DNA of 64,000 bases from Ruminococcus sp. (GCA_029062165.1 JAIDQQ010000023.1:212368-276367); one strand, 5' to 3'; positions 1 to 9,706 are shown, counted from the stretch's first letter. Translations and numbers: made by a program. The notes: a model not told the origin generated them from the letters alone.

Positions 1-1
1 T

Positions 2-1801
2 TATTTTCTGAATCCCGAAGAAACCGAAAAAGTCCGTAAGACTATTCTGATAAACGGTTCACTTAATGCGAAAATAGTCGGACAAAGTGCGTACAGAATA
101 GCAGAACTCGCCGGAATAAGCGTACCGGACGGAACTAAAATTCTTATCGGAGAGGTAGAAAGTACAGAACTTTCCGAAGAATTTGCACATGAAAAATTAT
201 CGCCGGTACTCGCTATGTACAAAGCTACAGACATTCAGGACGCATTTTCCAAAGCTGAAAAACTTATCGCCGATGGTGGTTATGGTCATACATCTTCAAT
301 ATATATTGACGTCAGGAATCAATCCGAAAAACTTTCCGAATTTCAAAGCCGTATGAAAACGTGTCGTATTCTCGTGAATACACCGTCATCACAGGGCGGT
401 ATAGGAGATATATATAATTTCAATCTCGCACCGTCGCTGACACTCGGGTGTGGTTCGTGGGGTGGAAACTCTATAAGCGAAAACGTCGGTGTAAAGCATT
501 TGTTGAATATAAAGACCGTTGCGGACAGGAGGGAAAATATGTTGTGGTTCAGAGTGCCGGAAAAAATTTATATGAAACGTGGTTGTCTGCCGTTGGCACT
601 CGACGAACTTTCCGGCAAAAAACGTGCATTTATAGTCACGGATAAATTCCTGTACGAAAACGGTTATACAAAACCGATTTCCGATAAACTCGGAACAATG
701 GGTATTCAGTACGCTGTTTTCTTCGATGTCGAACCTGACCCCACACTTGAATGTGCGGTAAACGGTGCGAAACAGATGACGGCATTTAATCCTGATGTCA
801 TTATCGCACTTGGTGGCGGTTCGGCTATGGACGCCGGTAAAATTATGTGGGTACTTTACGAACACCCCGAAGCCGATTTCATGGATATGGCTATGCGATT
901 CATGGATATAAGAAAAAGAGTATACAAATTCCCTAAAATGCGTGAAAAAGCGTCGTTTGTAGCGATACCGACTTCTGCCGGAACTGGTTCGGAAGTAACG
1001 CCTTTTGCGGTAATCACCGACGGCAAAACCGGTATAAAATACCCTCTTGCCGATTACGAGTTATTACCGGATATGGCGATTATTGACGTAGATTTCCATA
1101 TGTCCGCCCCGAAAGGTCTGACATCTGCTTCCGGTATTGACGCTGTCACACACGCTATCGAGGCTTATGGGTCAATGATGGCTACCGATTTTACGGACGG
1201 TCTGGCACTTAGGGCATTGAAGATTATTTTTGAATATCTCCCGATAGCCTATGAAAATCCGGCAGATGTGGTAGCACGTGAAAAAATGGCAAATTCCGCT
1301 ACTATGGCTGGTATGGCTTTTGCCAATGCATTTTTAGGAGTTTGTCACTCTATGGCACATAAATTAGGAGCGTTCCACCACCTGCCACACGGTATAGCAA
1401 ACGCCCTGTTGATTGAAGAAGTAATGTGTTTCAATGCTTCGGAAACTCCGGCAAAAATGGGTACGTTCTCGCAGTATGGCTATCCGCATACGCTTTCACG
1501 ATACGCAGAAATAGCCGATTATTTAGGATTAGGCGGAAATTCCGATAATGAAAAACTCGATAATCTGATAAAGGCAATCCGTGAATTAAAGCATAAAATC
1601 AGCATAAAGGATACTATAGCGGATTACGGTATTGAAGAAAAAACTTTCCTTGAAACTCTCGACGTTATGACGGAGCAGGCGTTTGATGACCAATGCACAG
1701 GAGCGAATCCACGTTATCCGCTTATGTCGGAAATAAAACAGATGTATCTGAATGCTTATTACGGAAAGACTTTTCAGGAAAAAGAATATCCCGAAATCTG
1801 A
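2..1801 (+). CDS. adhE: Bifunctional acetaldehyde-CoA/alcohol dehydrogenase AdhE, 5'-truncated by window
   Basis: The frame is open from base 2 with no start, so this is the C-terminal 599 residues of a protein that is usually about 870 long. AdhE reduces acetyl-CoA to acetaldehyde and then ethanol, regenerating NAD+ in fermentation, and forms cytosolic spirosomes. The end of the aldehyde dehydrogenase half is present (SSQGGIGDIYN and LGCGSWGGNS near bases 385-470). Its catalytic Cys should lie upstream of the window. The iron-dependent alcohol dehydrogenase half follows, with GGGSAMDAGK (about base 811), PTSAGTGSEVTPFAV (about 969) and the metal-site histidines in CHSMAHKLGAFHHLPHG (about 1342-1392). 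A kinase-like gene follows after 17 bases. Confidence 0.96.
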   Translation, partial: YFLNPEETEKVRKTILINGSLNAKIVGQSAYRIAELAGISVPDGTKILIGEVESTELSEEFAHEKLSPVLAMYKATDIQDAFSKAEKLIADGGYGHTSSIYIDVRNQSEKLSEFQSRMKTCRILVNTPSSQGGIGDIYNFNLAPSLTLGCGSWGGNSISENVGVKHLLNIKTVADRRENMLWFRVPEKIYMKRGCLPLALDELSGKKRAFIVTDKFLYENGYTKPISDKLGTMGIQYAVFFDVEPDPTLECAVNGAKQMTAFNPDVIIALGGGSAMDAGKIMWVLYEHPEADFMDMAMRFMDIRKRVYKFPKMREKASFVAIPTSAGTGSEVTPFAVITDGKTGIKYPLADYELLPDMAIIDVDFHMSAPKGLTSASGIDAVTHAIEAYGSMMATDFTDGLALRALKIIFEYLPIAYENPADVVAREKMANSATMAGMAFANAFLGVCHSMAHKLGAFHHLPHGIANALLIEEVMCFNASETPAKMGTFSQYGYPHTLSRYAEIADYLGLGGNSDNEKLDNLIKAIRELKHKISIKDTIADYGIEEKTFLETLDVMTEQAFDDQCTGANPRYPLMSEIKQMYLNAYYGKTFQEKEYPEI

Positions 1802-1818
1802 AAGGAGGTAAATTTTTT

Positions 1819-2568
1819 ATGAATACAGAAAATATAATCGCTGAAAGAATTAACAAGAAAATCTATCGTGACGGCGATAAGGTCATAAAACTTTTCAGTG
1901 AGGACTATTCAAGGGCGGACGTTCTTAATGAAGCCCTCAATCATGCACGTGCGGAAGAAACAGGGCTGAATATTCCGGAACTCTATGAAGTAACCAGAAT
2001 AGATGGTCAGTGGGCTATAGTCATGGAGTATATCGAGGGCGATAATATAGCCGATTTGATAGCATCCAATCCGGCAAAATACGACGAATATATGAATCTT
2101 TTTGTAGATATTCAGATGCAAATTCATTCAAAACGCTCACCGTTATTAAGTCAGTTAAAGGACAAAATGAACCGGAAAATAAGTCTGACTGAACTTGATG
2201 ACACTACAAAATACGAATTATATACACGTCTTGCAAGTACTCCGAATCATAACAAACTCTGCCATGGTGACTATACCCCCTCTAACGTAATCATAAAGCC
2301 GGACGGTACACCTTATATCCTTGACTGGTCACACGCTACACAAGGTAACGCCTCCGCCGACGTCGCAAGGACTTATTTAAGATTCTGTCTTAAAGGCAAT
2401 GTAGAGGGTGCTGAAAAATATCTTGACTTATTCTGTAAGAAAAGCGGTACAGCCAAAAAATATGTACAGTCATGGTGTCCGATAGTAGCGGCTTCGCAGT
2501 CCGTCAAGAAAAACCATAAGGAACGTGATATATTACTTTCGTGGGTGAACGTCGTTGACTACAGCTGA
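1819..2568 (+). CDS. Aminoglycoside phosphotransferase (APH)-like kinase
   Basis: A 249-residue protein of the APH/choline-kinase fold. The start at 1819 follows an AAGGAGGT site 9 bases upstream; an in-frame ATG at 1693 lies inside adhE and has no ribosome site. Visible motifs are the Brenner-type catalytic loop HGDYTPSN (about base 2263) and the metal-binding Asp in ILDWSHA (about 2320). The hinge-like MEYIEG precedes them. The real substrate cannot be read from the sequence; antibiotic resistance is not implied. It lies 17 bases behind adhE and ends at a strong terminator, so the two are probably cotranscribed. Confidence 0.82.
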   Translation: MNTENIIAERINKKIYRDGDKVIKLFSEDYSRADVLNEALNHARAEETGLNIPELYEVTRIDGQWAIVMEYIEGDNIADLIASNPAKYDEYMNLFVDIQMQIHSKRSPLLSQLKDKMNRKISLTELDDTTKYELYTRLASTPNHNKLCHGDYTPSNVIIKPDGTPYILDWSHATQGNASADVARTYLRFCLKGNVEGAEKYLDLFCKKSGTAKKYVQSWCPIVAASQSVKKNHKERDILLSWVNVVDYS

Positions 2569-2576
2569 TTTTTTCG

Positions 2577-2602
2577 GGACAGGTGAAAACCTGTCCTTTT
2601 TT
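2577..2602 (+). terminator. Rho-independent terminator after APH-like kinase
   Basis: Eight-base perfect stem GGACAGGT/ACCTGTCC with a GAAA tetraloop followed by six T. It closes the adhE-kinase unit. Confidence 0.9.
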
Positions 2603-2623
2603 ATAATATTTTGGATTTTTCTA

Positions 2624-2652
2624 TTGAAATTAAAATCATTAAGTGGTATAAT
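2624..2652 (+). promoter_or_regulatory. Promoter for the VanY-like gene
   Basis: TTGAAA and TATAAT separated by 17 bases, 35 bases before the ATG at 2687 and directly behind the terminator of the previous unit. Confidence 0.8.
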
Positions 2653-2686
2653 ATTTATTATAGCTGAAAAAAAGGAAGGATTTTAT

Positions 2687-3706
2687 ATGAAAAAAAATGT
2701 CATGCTTGCGTTGTTGCTTGCCGGTATGTGTACGCTTTCGGCGTGCGGTAAGGACAGCGATTCTGCCGGAATATCTATCAATCAGGGTACTATAAATGAA
2801 GATGTCCCTGAAAACAATATACAGACAGATGTACAGAATGGTTACATTGCTACTGGCGGTATGGAAACTCCGGAAGTACCTGTTGATGTTCCGGCAACTC
2901 CCGAAACACCTGTAGAAATATCGCCTGAAGTACCTGCTCCGGAAACGTCGGAAACTCCGATAGAAGTAGTGCCGGAACAGGTTGCAGAAGATACTGAAAA
3001 TACTGATACTCCTGAAACACCTGTTGATGATACTTCAACGCCGTCAGTTATAGATTATACACCGGAAACCGCTAAAGCCGGTACACCAGCTTCAACCGCT
3101 GTACTTCCGGCAAACGCTCCCACACCTGACGATTATAATTATGGTGCTTCTCCTGTAGTATACGATATTCCGGGGATAAAATATATTGACAATGTTCTTA
3201 TTGCAAATAAGTCATATAGTCTTCCGGCTGACTTCTATCCGGAACTTGACCCGACTTGTCTTAACCAGTTCTATAAATTACAGAATGATGCCTCATATGA
3301 GGGTCTGAATATATATCTTTCGTCGGGATTCCGTTCATATGATACTCAAGACTATATATATAATGACTACGTTTCAAGAGACGGTCAGGAAGTTGCCGAT
3401 ACGTATTCCGCACGCCCCGGATTTTCTGAACATCAGTCCGGACTTGCTATAGACGTCAATCAGATTGACGATACTTTTATAGGCACTCCGGAAGCTATAT
3501 GGTTAGAGCAACACTGTTGGGAATACGGTTTTATTTTACGTTATCCGCAGTCAAAACAGGATATAACAGGTTATAAATACGAATCGTGGCATATACGCTA
3601 TGTGGGTACGGATATGTCTTATAAGATTCACAACAAGGCACTCGAAATGAATGACCCGTATCTTACTCTTGAAGAGTATTTCGGCATAGATTCATATTAT
3701 CATTGA
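2687..3706 (+). CDS. VanY-type D-Ala-D-Ala carboxypeptidase, lipoprotein (peptidase M15B)
   Basis: A 339-residue exported lipoprotein. The N-terminus is a lipoprotein signal ending in the lipobox LSAC (Cys about residue 20). A long Pro/Glu/Thr-rich linker (about residues 45-145) probably spans the wall. The C-terminal M15 peptidase domain shows the zinc motif SEHQSGLAIDV and the distal ESWHIRYVG. Family members trim the terminal D-Ala from peptidoglycan stems. The start at 2687 has the AAGGAAGG site and follows a consensus promoter; an upstream in-frame ATG would read through the promoter. No vancomycin-resistance genes are nearby, so a housekeeping wall role is more likely. Confidence 0.9.
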   Translation: MKKNVMLALLLAGMCTLSACGKDSDSAGISINQGTINEDVPENNIQTDVQNGYIATGGMETPEVPVDVPATPETPVEISPEVPAPETSETPIEVVPEQVAEDTENTDTPETPVDDTSTPSVIDYTPETAKAGTPASTAVLPANAPTPDDYNYGASPVVYDIPGIKYIDNVLIANKSYSLPADFYPELDPTCLNQFYKLQNDASYEGLNIYLSSGFRSYDTQDYIYNDYVSRDGQEVADTYSARPGFSEHQSGLAIDVNQIDDTFIGTPEAIWLEQHCWEYGFILRYPQSKQDITGYKYESWHIRYVGTDMSYKIHNKALEMNDPYLTLEEYFGIDSYYH

Positions 3707-3725
3707 TTTCAGGAGGTATTTTTTT

Positions 3726-5195
3726 ATGGCTGTCAATAAAATAGGTTTCGACAATGACAAGTATTTACGTATGCAGTCCGAACACATAAGGGAACGTATT
3801 TCGCACTTCGGTGACAAACTCTATCTTGAGTTCGGTGGAAAACTCTTTGACGACTTTCACGCTTCGAGGGTTCTTCCAGGATTCAAGCCCGACAGTAAAT
3901 TACAGATGCTCTTACAGTTGAAAGACGAGGCGGAAATTGTAATCGTAATAAATGCCGGTGACATAGAAAAAAATAAAGTCCGTGGCGATTTAGGTATAAC
4001 TTACGACGTCGATGTTATAAGGCTTTTCAATGTATTCACGAAAATAGGGCTTTATGTAAGCAGTGTAGTACTTACACAGTACGATAACCAGCCTACCGCC
4101 GACGCTTTTCAGAACAGACTTGAAGCACTCGGAGTAAAAGTATATCATCACTATCGCATAAAAGGTTATCCGTCCAACCTCGAAAGAATTATAAGCGATA
4201 AAGGTTACGGAAAAAACGACTATATTGAAACATCACGTAAACTTGTTGTGGTGACCGCTCCCGGACCTGGTAGCGGTAAAATGGCGACGTGTCTTTCACA
4301 GATTTATCACGAACACAAAAGAGGTATAAATGCCGGTTACGCAAAATTCGAGACTTTCCCTATATGGAACATACCATTAAGACACCCTGTAAATATCGCA
4401 TACGAGGCGGCTACTGCTGACCTCAATGATGTGAACATGATTGACCCCTTTCATTTGGAAGCATACGGAAAAACTACGGTAAATTACAATCGTGATATTG
4501 AAATTTTTCCTGTACTCAATGCAATGTTTGAGAATATTTTAGGCGAATCCCCTTATAAATCGCCTACCGATATGGGCGTAAATATGGCAGGTAACTGCAT
4601 TGTTGATAATGATGTTGTAAAGCAGGCATCTAAAGACGAGATTATAAGACGTTACTATACTGCAATGTGCGATAACAAAAAGGGAATCATTTCAGAAGAC
4701 GAGGTCTATAAACTGGAGCTTCTCATGAAACAGGCAAAAATTACGGTAAATGACAGAAAAGTTGTATCGGTGGCACTTGCTCGTGAACAGGAAACAAATG
4801 CTCCGGCTACTGCTATGGAACTGCCGGACGGTACTATTCTGACCGGTCGCACTTCGGAAATGTTAGGGGCATCATCAGCCCTGCTCCTGAACGCTCTGAA
4901 ACATTTAGGCGGTATTCCCGACGACGTTCTTATGATGTCACCGGACGTTATCGAACCTATTCAGAATCTGAAAGTAAAGCATTTAGGTAATAATAATCCT
5001 CGTATACATACCGACGAAACTTTAATAGCACTTTCAATCTGTGCGAATACCGACGAAAACGCTAAAAAAGCTATGGAACAGATTTCTAAACTCCGTGGCT
5101 GTGAAGTACATTCCACCGTTATACTTTCGGCAGTAGACGAGAGAATTTTCAAGCGTCTTGGCGTAAATCTTACTTGTGAGCCGAAATATCAATGA
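3726..5195 (+). CDS. DUF1846 family protein
   Basis: A 489-residue cytosolic protein matching the DUF1846 family, which is widespread in Firmicutes and has no settled function. The start follows CAGGAGGT. Characteristic stretches are FGGKLFDDFHASRVLPGF near the N-terminus and a glycine-rich P-loop-like segment APGPGSGKMATCLSQ (about residue 178). Length is normal for the family. It lies 19 bases behind the VanY-like gene with no terminator between, so it is probably cotranscribed, and it overlaps the next start by 4 bases. Confidence 0.9.
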   Translation: MAVNKIGFDNDKYLRMQSEHIRERISHFGDKLYLEFGGKLFDDFHASRVLPGFKPDSKLQMLLQLKDEAEIVIVINAGDIEKNKVRGDLGITYDVDVIRLFNVFTKIGLYVSSVVLTQYDNQPTADAFQNRLEALGVKVYHHYRIKGYPSNLERIISDKGYGKNDYIETSRKLVVVTAPGPGSGKMATCLSQIYHEHKRGINAGYAKFETFPIWNIPLRHPVNIAYEAATADLNDVNMIDPFHLEAYGKTTVNYNRDIEIFPVLNAMFENILGESPYKSPTDMGVNMAGNCIVDNDVVKQASKDEIIRRYYTAMCDNKKGIISEDEVYKLELLMKQAKITVNDRKVVSVALAREQETNAPATAMELPDGTILTGRTSEMLGASSALLLNALKHLGGIPDDVLMMSPDVIEPIQNLKVKHLGNNNPRIHTDETLIALSICANTDENAKKAMEQISKLRGCEVHSTVILSAVDERIFKRLGVNLTCEPKYQ

Positions 5196-5413
5196 TGGTA
5201 TACTGTCCGTTTTGTATAGGTAATGGCTTGATATATAAAGCTGTTATCAAGGTTACAGGAGATATAATATATATCTGTGATGAATGTGATATGGTATGGA
5301 AAACTACAGATATAACAGAGGAAAATTGTTTTACTTTTAGAGAAATAATGTCCGCTTTAGGTAGAAAAGATTTATGGTCTGAACTTTCAGATATTACACC
5401 TTTAGAAAAATAG
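5192..5413 (+). CDS. Zinc-ribbon microprotein
   Basis: A 73-residue protein with two CxxC knuckles (CPFC at residues 5-8 and CDEC near residue 30) that should bind one zinc. Its start overlaps the stop of the DUF1846 gene (ATGA), which suggests translational coupling; a second ATG at 5195 is equally possible. There is no good Shine-Dalgarno of its own. Function is not recognisable. Confidence 0.65.
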   Translation: MMVYCPFCIGNGLIYKAVIKVTGDIIYICDECDMVWKTTDITEENCFTFREIMSALGRKDLWSELSDITPLEK

Positions 5414-5433
5414 ATTTTATAACAAAAAATAAA

Positions 5434-5461
5434 GCACACCAGTTAAGGTGTGCCTTTTTTT
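5434..5461 (+). terminator. Bidirectional terminator between convergent genes
   Basis: Stem GCACACC/GGTGTGC with a six-base loop, a T run on the + strand and an A run on the left that gives a T run on the - strand. It serves the + unit ending at 5413 and the - unit ending at 5482. Confidence 0.88.
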
Positions 5462-5481
5462 GCGTTTGGCGTGTTAATTTG

Positions 5482-5772
5482 TTATTCTGTAATTATTTCA
5501 CCTGTATTAAGGTATATCGAAAGATATTCCGGTATATTTTCTGGACTGTCCAAAGAAATTATAATAGTTTTATTATTACTTAAATAAAAATACAAATAAA
5601 TTTCATTACTATACTTTATTTTTATGATTTTACAGTTTATTACGGAATCAAATATTTCCGAATTTACATTACCATAAATATTAACAGTTCCTTTATCGGT
5701 TAAAATCTGCCAGTAATCGTATATATTATTTATTCCGGTAATTTCCGCACCTATCAGTTTTTCAAGTAACAT
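5482..5772 (-). CDS. Hypothetical protein, coupled to DAHP synthase
   Basis: A 96-residue acidic protein rich in Ile, Asn and Tyr, with no signal peptide or clear membrane span. Its start overlaps the stop of the DAHP synthase gene (TGATG), so it is probably translated by coupling. The beta-rich, ligand-less look resembles many small Firmicute orphan proteins. I do not recognise a family. Confidence 0.6.
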   Translation of the reverse strand: MLLEKLIGAEITGINNIYDYWQILTDKGTVNIYGNVNSEIFDSVINCKIIKIKYSNEIYLYFYLSNNKTIIISLDSPENIPEYLSIYLNTGEIITE

Positions 5773-6800
5773 CAGAGCAGGTCAGCGATTTCGTAAATGA
5801 GTTTTTCGGATTTTTCCCAGCCTAAACACGGGTCTGTAATGGATTTTCCGTAAATATTTTCGCCTATTTTCTGTGAACCGTCCTCGATATAGCTTTCAAT
5901 CATAAGTCCCTTGACAAGTTTCTTTATATCGTCGCTGTGTCTCATACTATGCAGTATTTCCTTAGCAATACGAATCTGTTCATTGTACTGTTTTCCGGAA
6001 TTTGAATGGTTTGTATCTACTATCAGTGCCGGATTGAGTAAGTTTTTCTGTGCGTATGTGTCGGAAAGCCTTATTAAATCCTCATAGTGATAGTTAGGGA
6101 ATGAATTTCCCCTGTCGTCGACGTACCCACGGAGTATAGCGTGGGCGTATGGATTACCGTCGCTTTTAGCTTCGCAACCTCTGTATATGAATGCGTGTGA
6201 ATGCTGTGCGGCAGTTATGGCGTTCATCATTACCGATATATCGCCGGAAGTGGGATTCTTCATACCTACCGGAATATTTACACCACTCGATACAAGTCTA
6301 TGCTGTTGATTTTCCACAGACCTCGCACCTATTGCGATATATGCAAGTAAATCGTCAAGATAGCTGTAATTCTCCGGATATAACATCTCGTCGGCACTCG
6401 TGAAACCTGTTTCCGCTAACGCTCTTATATGCAGATTCCGGACAGCTATTACACCGCTTTTCAAATCGGGCATACCGGTGGGGTTAGGCTGATGCAACAT
6501 ACCTTTGTAACCGTCACCAGTGGTACGAGGTTTACCGGTGTAAATTCTCGGTATTATGAAAATTTTATCCTTGACCTTTTCCTGAACTTCTCGGAGTCGT
6601 GTTATATAATCAAGTACACTGTCTTCACGGTCTGCGGAACAAGGTCCTATAATAAGGATAAATTTGTTTTCCTCACCACTGAAAATCTTTTTTATTTCCT
6701 CGTCACGTTGTGACTTTATGTCAATTAATTCCTGTGGAAGTGGGTGTGCGGATTTTATTTCACTGGGATGTGGGAGTTCCCTTATAATATTCATAGCCAT
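5772..6800 (-). CDS. aroF: 3-deoxy-7-phosphoheptulonate synthase (DAHP synthase, type I AroFGH)
   Basis: A 342-residue enzyme for the first step of the shikimate pathway: phosphoenolpyruvate plus erythrose 4-phosphate to DAHP. Family motifs include IGPCSAD (about residue 51, with the conserved metal Cys), YTGKPRTTGDGYKG (about 87), SVENQQHR (about 160) and VDTNHSNSGKQ (about 262). Length matches the AroFGH class rather than the short AroA(Q)-like class. The start at 6800 is preferred over 6794 because the AAGGAAAG site lies 12 bases upstream. It sits 26 bases behind aroC, so an aromatic biosynthesis pair is clear. The letter F/G/H cannot be decided. Confidence 0.93.
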   Translation of the reverse strand: MAMNIIRELPHPSEIKSAHPLPQELIDIKSQRDEEIKKIFSGEENKFILIIGPCSADREDSVLDYITRLREVQEKVKDKIFIIPRIYTGKPRTTGDGYKGMLHQPNPTGMPDLKSGVIAVRNLHIRALAETGFTSADEMLYPENYSYLDDLLAYIAIGARSVENQQHRLVSSGVNIPVGMKNPTSGDISVMMNAITAAQHSHAFIYRGCEAKSDGNPYAHAILRGYVDDRGNSFPNYHYEDLIRLSDTYAQKNLLNPALIVDTNHSNSGKQYNEQIRIAKEILHSMRHSDDIKKLVKGLMIESYIEDGSQKIGENIYGKSITDPCLGWEKSEKLIYEIADLL

Positions 6801-6826
6801 AATTTAAAAAATTTCCTTTCTTCTGA

Positions 6827-7927
6827 TTATTCTGCAATCCAGTCCGTACCGTATCTTAATGCTAACTGGTCACATAAAACAAGTGCCGTAACGCTATCTA
6901 TAACCACTCTTGCACGGTGTACTATGGCAGGGTCATGACGTCCCTTTATCTGTAAAGTAGTTTCCTGCATGGTGTTGAGGTCAATAGTTTCCTGCTCCTT
7001 GTATATCGACGGCGTAGGCTTTACAGCGGTACGGAATAAAATGGGCATACCGTTTGTGATACCGCCTAAGATTCCGCCGTTATGATTCGTTTTTGTACAG
7101 ATTTTTCCGTTTTCGGTACAGTAAGCATCATTAGCGGTACTGCCGTATTTTTCCGTAATCCCGAAACCGTCGCCAAACTCGACCCCCTTTACAGCCGGTA
7201 CACTGAAAAGTATATGCGAAAGTACGCCCTCTATCGTATCAAACCACGGTTCGCCGATACCTGCCGGAAAACCTGTCACGACTGTTTCGAGAGTACCGCC
7301 GACACTATCGCCGTTTCTTTTTGCATTTTCTATTTTTTCGGTCATGGCGGATTTTGAATTTTCGTCAAGTACCGCAAAATCAAGATTATTAAGAGTGTTT
7401 ATATCTTCCGTCAGATTGTCAAAATCTCTGTCACGGACACCGGCACACGTAAGTATATGCGTACCGATATTTATTCCCTTTTTTCTAAGTGCTTTTATAA
7501 CAACCGCTCCGGAAGCAACAAGTCCGGCGGTTATACGTCCTGAAAAGTGTCCGCCACCTCGGAAATCCTGATAACCATGATACTTCATCTGTGCGGTATA
7601 GTCGGCGTGTCCTGGACGTGCTTTGTAGGCGAGTTCGCCGTAATCCTTACTTCTTGTATCATTGTTTTCGATTATAAACGTAATGGGCGTACCGGTAGTC
7701 TTACCGTTAAATACTCCGCTTACTATTCTTACTTTATCGGATTCCCGACGTGCTGTAGATAACGCCCCGACTGATTTTCTTAACTCCATTTGTGAGGCTA
7801 TAAAATCTTCGTCGACTTCTATTCCAGATGCCAGACCGTCGAGAACTGCACCTATCATTATTCCGTGACTTTCGCCGAAAATTGTAACCGATACGCTTTC
7901 ACCAAATGTATTTTTCAAATAAATCAT
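6827..7927 (-). CDS. aroC: Chorismate synthase
   Basis: A 366-residue FMN-dependent enzyme converting EPSP to chorismate, the last shikimate step. Signatures are GESHGIMIGAVLDG near residue 18, RPGHADYTAQMKYHGYQDFRGGG split around residue 105, and the C-terminal RGRHDP-like KGRHDPAIVHRA. The N-terminus aligns with the family, so the ATG at 7927 is right even though the GGGAG element abuts it. It lies between coaBC (30 bases) and DAHP synthase (26 bases) in one operon. Confidence 0.97.
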   Translation of the reverse strand: MIYLKNTFGESVSVTIFGESHGIMIGAVLDGLASGIEVDEDFIASQMELRKSVGALSTARRESDKVRIVSGVFNGKTTGTPITFIIENNDTRSKDYGELAYKARPGHADYTAQMKYHGYQDFRGGGHFSGRITAGLVASGAVVIKALRKKGINIGTHILTCAGVRDRDFDNLTEDINTLNNLDFAVLDENSKSAMTEKIENAKRNGDSVGGTLETVVTGFPAGIGEPWFDTIEGVLSHILFSVPAVKGVEFGDGFGITEKYGSTANDAYCTENGKICTKTNHNGGILGGITNGMPILFRTAVKPTPSIYKEQETIDLNTMQETTLQIKGRHDPAIVHRARVVIDSVTALVLCDQLALRYGTDWIAE

Positions 7928-7957
7928 CTCCCACGAAATTATAACATATATTACAGA

Positions 7958-9169
7958 TTATGTCAACTGATTGTTTCGTCTGTATAACTCGTCAAGACGG
8001 GTCAGAATAATTCCGGCAACCTCTTCTTTCGACATTTTCGGAAGTTCTTCCGTATTATTATCCGTTATCAGCGTGACTATATTTGTATCTGTCCCGAAAC
8101 CTGCTCCGGAAGTCTTCAGCGAATTTGCACAAATCATCTGACATTTTTTCCTGTCGAATTTTTTACGTGAATTTTCAATAACGTTTTCGGTTTCCATGGA
8201 AAATCCGCATATTATCTGATTATTAGGTCTGTGTTCGCCTATATACTGGAGTATATCTTTAGTACGTTTCAGCGGTATCGACATTTCACCATCTGATTTT
8301 TTTATTTTGTTGTCGGCGGTAGTTATGGGTGTATAATCTGCTACTGCACCGGCTTTTATTATAATGTCAAAATTTTTCTGACGTTCCGTTACTGCTCTGA
8401 ACATTTCTTCCGCCGATTCAGCTTTTACGACGTCGATAAACATAGGCGGTCTGACCTCTGTATGTCCGGTAATTACGGTAACTTCCGCACCTCTTAACAT
8501 GGCTATCCTCGCAAGTGCGTATCCCATTTTTCCGCTTGAATGATTAGTTATAAAACGTACAGGGTCAATATTTTCACGAGTAGCTCCGGCAGTAATCATA
8601 ATTTTACGTCCCTGTAAATCCTTTTCAAACGCTATCTCACGGATTATATATTCAAGTAAAGTTTCCTCGTCCGGAAGTTTTCCGTCACCAGTATCACGGT
8701 TGGCGAGCATACCATTTACTGCCGGTACTATTTCGTAGCCGAATTTTTTTAATTTATTTATGTTATTCTGTACTATCGGATTGTGTATCATATTATGATT
8801 CATTGCCGGTGCGATTATTTTCTTACATGTACACGCCATAACGGTAGTAGTCAACATATCGTCAGCGATACCGTTTGCAATTTTCCCGATTACATTCGCT
8901 GATGCCGGAGCAATCATTACGACGTCTGCCTTTTTCGCTATTGCAACGTGTTCCACACTGTACTGAAAATTCCTGTCGAAAGTATCTATAAGACACTTGT
9001 TCTGTGTGAGGGTCTCGAAAGTAAGGGGGTGTACGAAATTTGTGGAATTTTCCGTCATTGCGACGTGTACTTCCGCACCTAATTTTGTAAGCATTCGGGC
9101 GAGATTACATATCTTATATACCGCTATAGAGCCGGTAACGCCTAATAGTACTGTTTTTCCTGTAAGCAT
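7958..9169 (-). CDS. coaBC: Bifunctional phosphopantothenoylcysteine decarboxylase/phosphopantothenate-cysteine ligase
   Basis: A 403-residue fused enzyme for two steps of coenzyme A synthesis. The N-terminal flavoprotein decarboxylase domain has GVTGSIAVYK and the PAMNHNM segment (about residue 125) with the conserved Asn. The C-terminal CTP-dependent ligase begins near residue 185 (ITAGATRENIDPVR) and includes NHSSGKMG and KKSDGEM. The start follows AAAGGAG. With coaX at 11120 the window holds two pantothenate-to-CoA genes, in separate units. Confidence 0.96.
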   Translation of the reverse strand: MLTGKTVLLGVTGSIAVYKICNLARMLTKLGAEVHVAMTENSTNFVHPLTFETLTQNKCLIDTFDRNFQYSVEHVAIAKKADVVMIAPASANVIGKIANGIADDMLTTTVMACTCKKIIAPAMNHNMIHNPIVQNNINKLKKFGYEIVPAVNGMLANRDTGDGKLPDEETLLEYIIREIAFEKDLQGRKIMITAGATRENIDPVRFITNHSSGKMGYALARIAMLRGAEVTVITGHTEVRPPMFIDVVKAESAEEMFRAVTERQKNFDIIIKAGAVADYTPITTADNKIKKSDGEMSIPLKRTKDILQYIGEHRPNNQIICGFSMETENVIENSRKKFDRKKCQMICANSLKTSGAGFGTDTNIVTLITDNNTEELPKMSKEEVAGIILTRLDELYRRNNQLT

Positions 9170-9189
9170 TTTAAATTCTCCTTTTAAAT

Positions 9190-9612
9190 TTATTCGTAAT
9201 GTGAAAATAATTCTTCAAGATTTTTTCTTGCGTACTCCCACCCTAAACAAGAACCGTCATATACATAACTAAGTATACTGAAATATTCGTCATTTTTTAC
9301 ACTTGCCGGAAGTCTTAAATTCCATATTTTATGGCAGAGGTTACAAAAATAGTCTATATCCATTTCAAGATATAATTTTTTAAGATATTCCGCAAGATTT
9401 TTTTTAAATAACTCAATTTTGATATTATTTAAATTTATATGATTTGTTATATAAATTATACTTTCCAATATATTTCCGGAAAGTAATTCAAGCTGAAACA
9501 GATGTTTATTATCGGGATTTTCAAGAAAAAGCGTATCAAGTTTTTCCTGATATAATTTTTCCGATTTTAAATTAAGGTCTGCAAAAATACCATAGACAAT
9601 TAATTCTTCCAT
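9190..9612 (-). CDS. Hypothetical protein
   Basis: A 140-residue, Leu/Asn-rich, probably all-helical cytosolic protein. It starts behind AAGAGGTGATTTTTTT and has its own consensus promoter at 9635-9663. It is first in the unit that continues with coaBC-aroC-DAHP synthase (20-base gap). The C-terminal part has SCLGWEYARKNLEELF. I do not recognise a family. Confidence 0.65.
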   Translation of the reverse strand: MEELIVYGIFADLNLKSEKLYQEKLDTLFLENPDNKHLFQLELLSGNILESIIYITNHINLNNIKIELFKKNLAEYLKKLYLEMDIDYFCNLCHKIWNLRLPASVKNDEYFSILSYVYDGSCLGWEYARKNLEELFSHYE

Positions 9613-9634
9613 AAAAAAATCACCTCTTTATATT

Positions 9635-9663
9635 ATTGTACAATATGTTTATATTTTTGTCAA
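9635..9663 (-). promoter_or_regulatory. Promoter for 9612-5482 operon
   Basis: On the - strand TTGACA, 17-base spacer, TACAAT. The -10 lies about 23 bases from the start codon at 9612. Confidence 0.8.
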
Positions 9664-9706
9664 TATTAATTATTTTTGTAAATTACTGGATTTTTTCCGG
9701 ACAGTA

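Noticed and set aside
1819..2568. APH-like gene as antibiotic resistance
   Set aside because: Only the fold motifs are visible, no specific resistance subclass, and it is linked to adhE.
2687..3706. VanY-like gene as part of a vancomycin resistance cluster
   Set aside because: No vanHAX, vanRS or other resistance genes are near; M15B lipoproteins are common housekeeping proteins.
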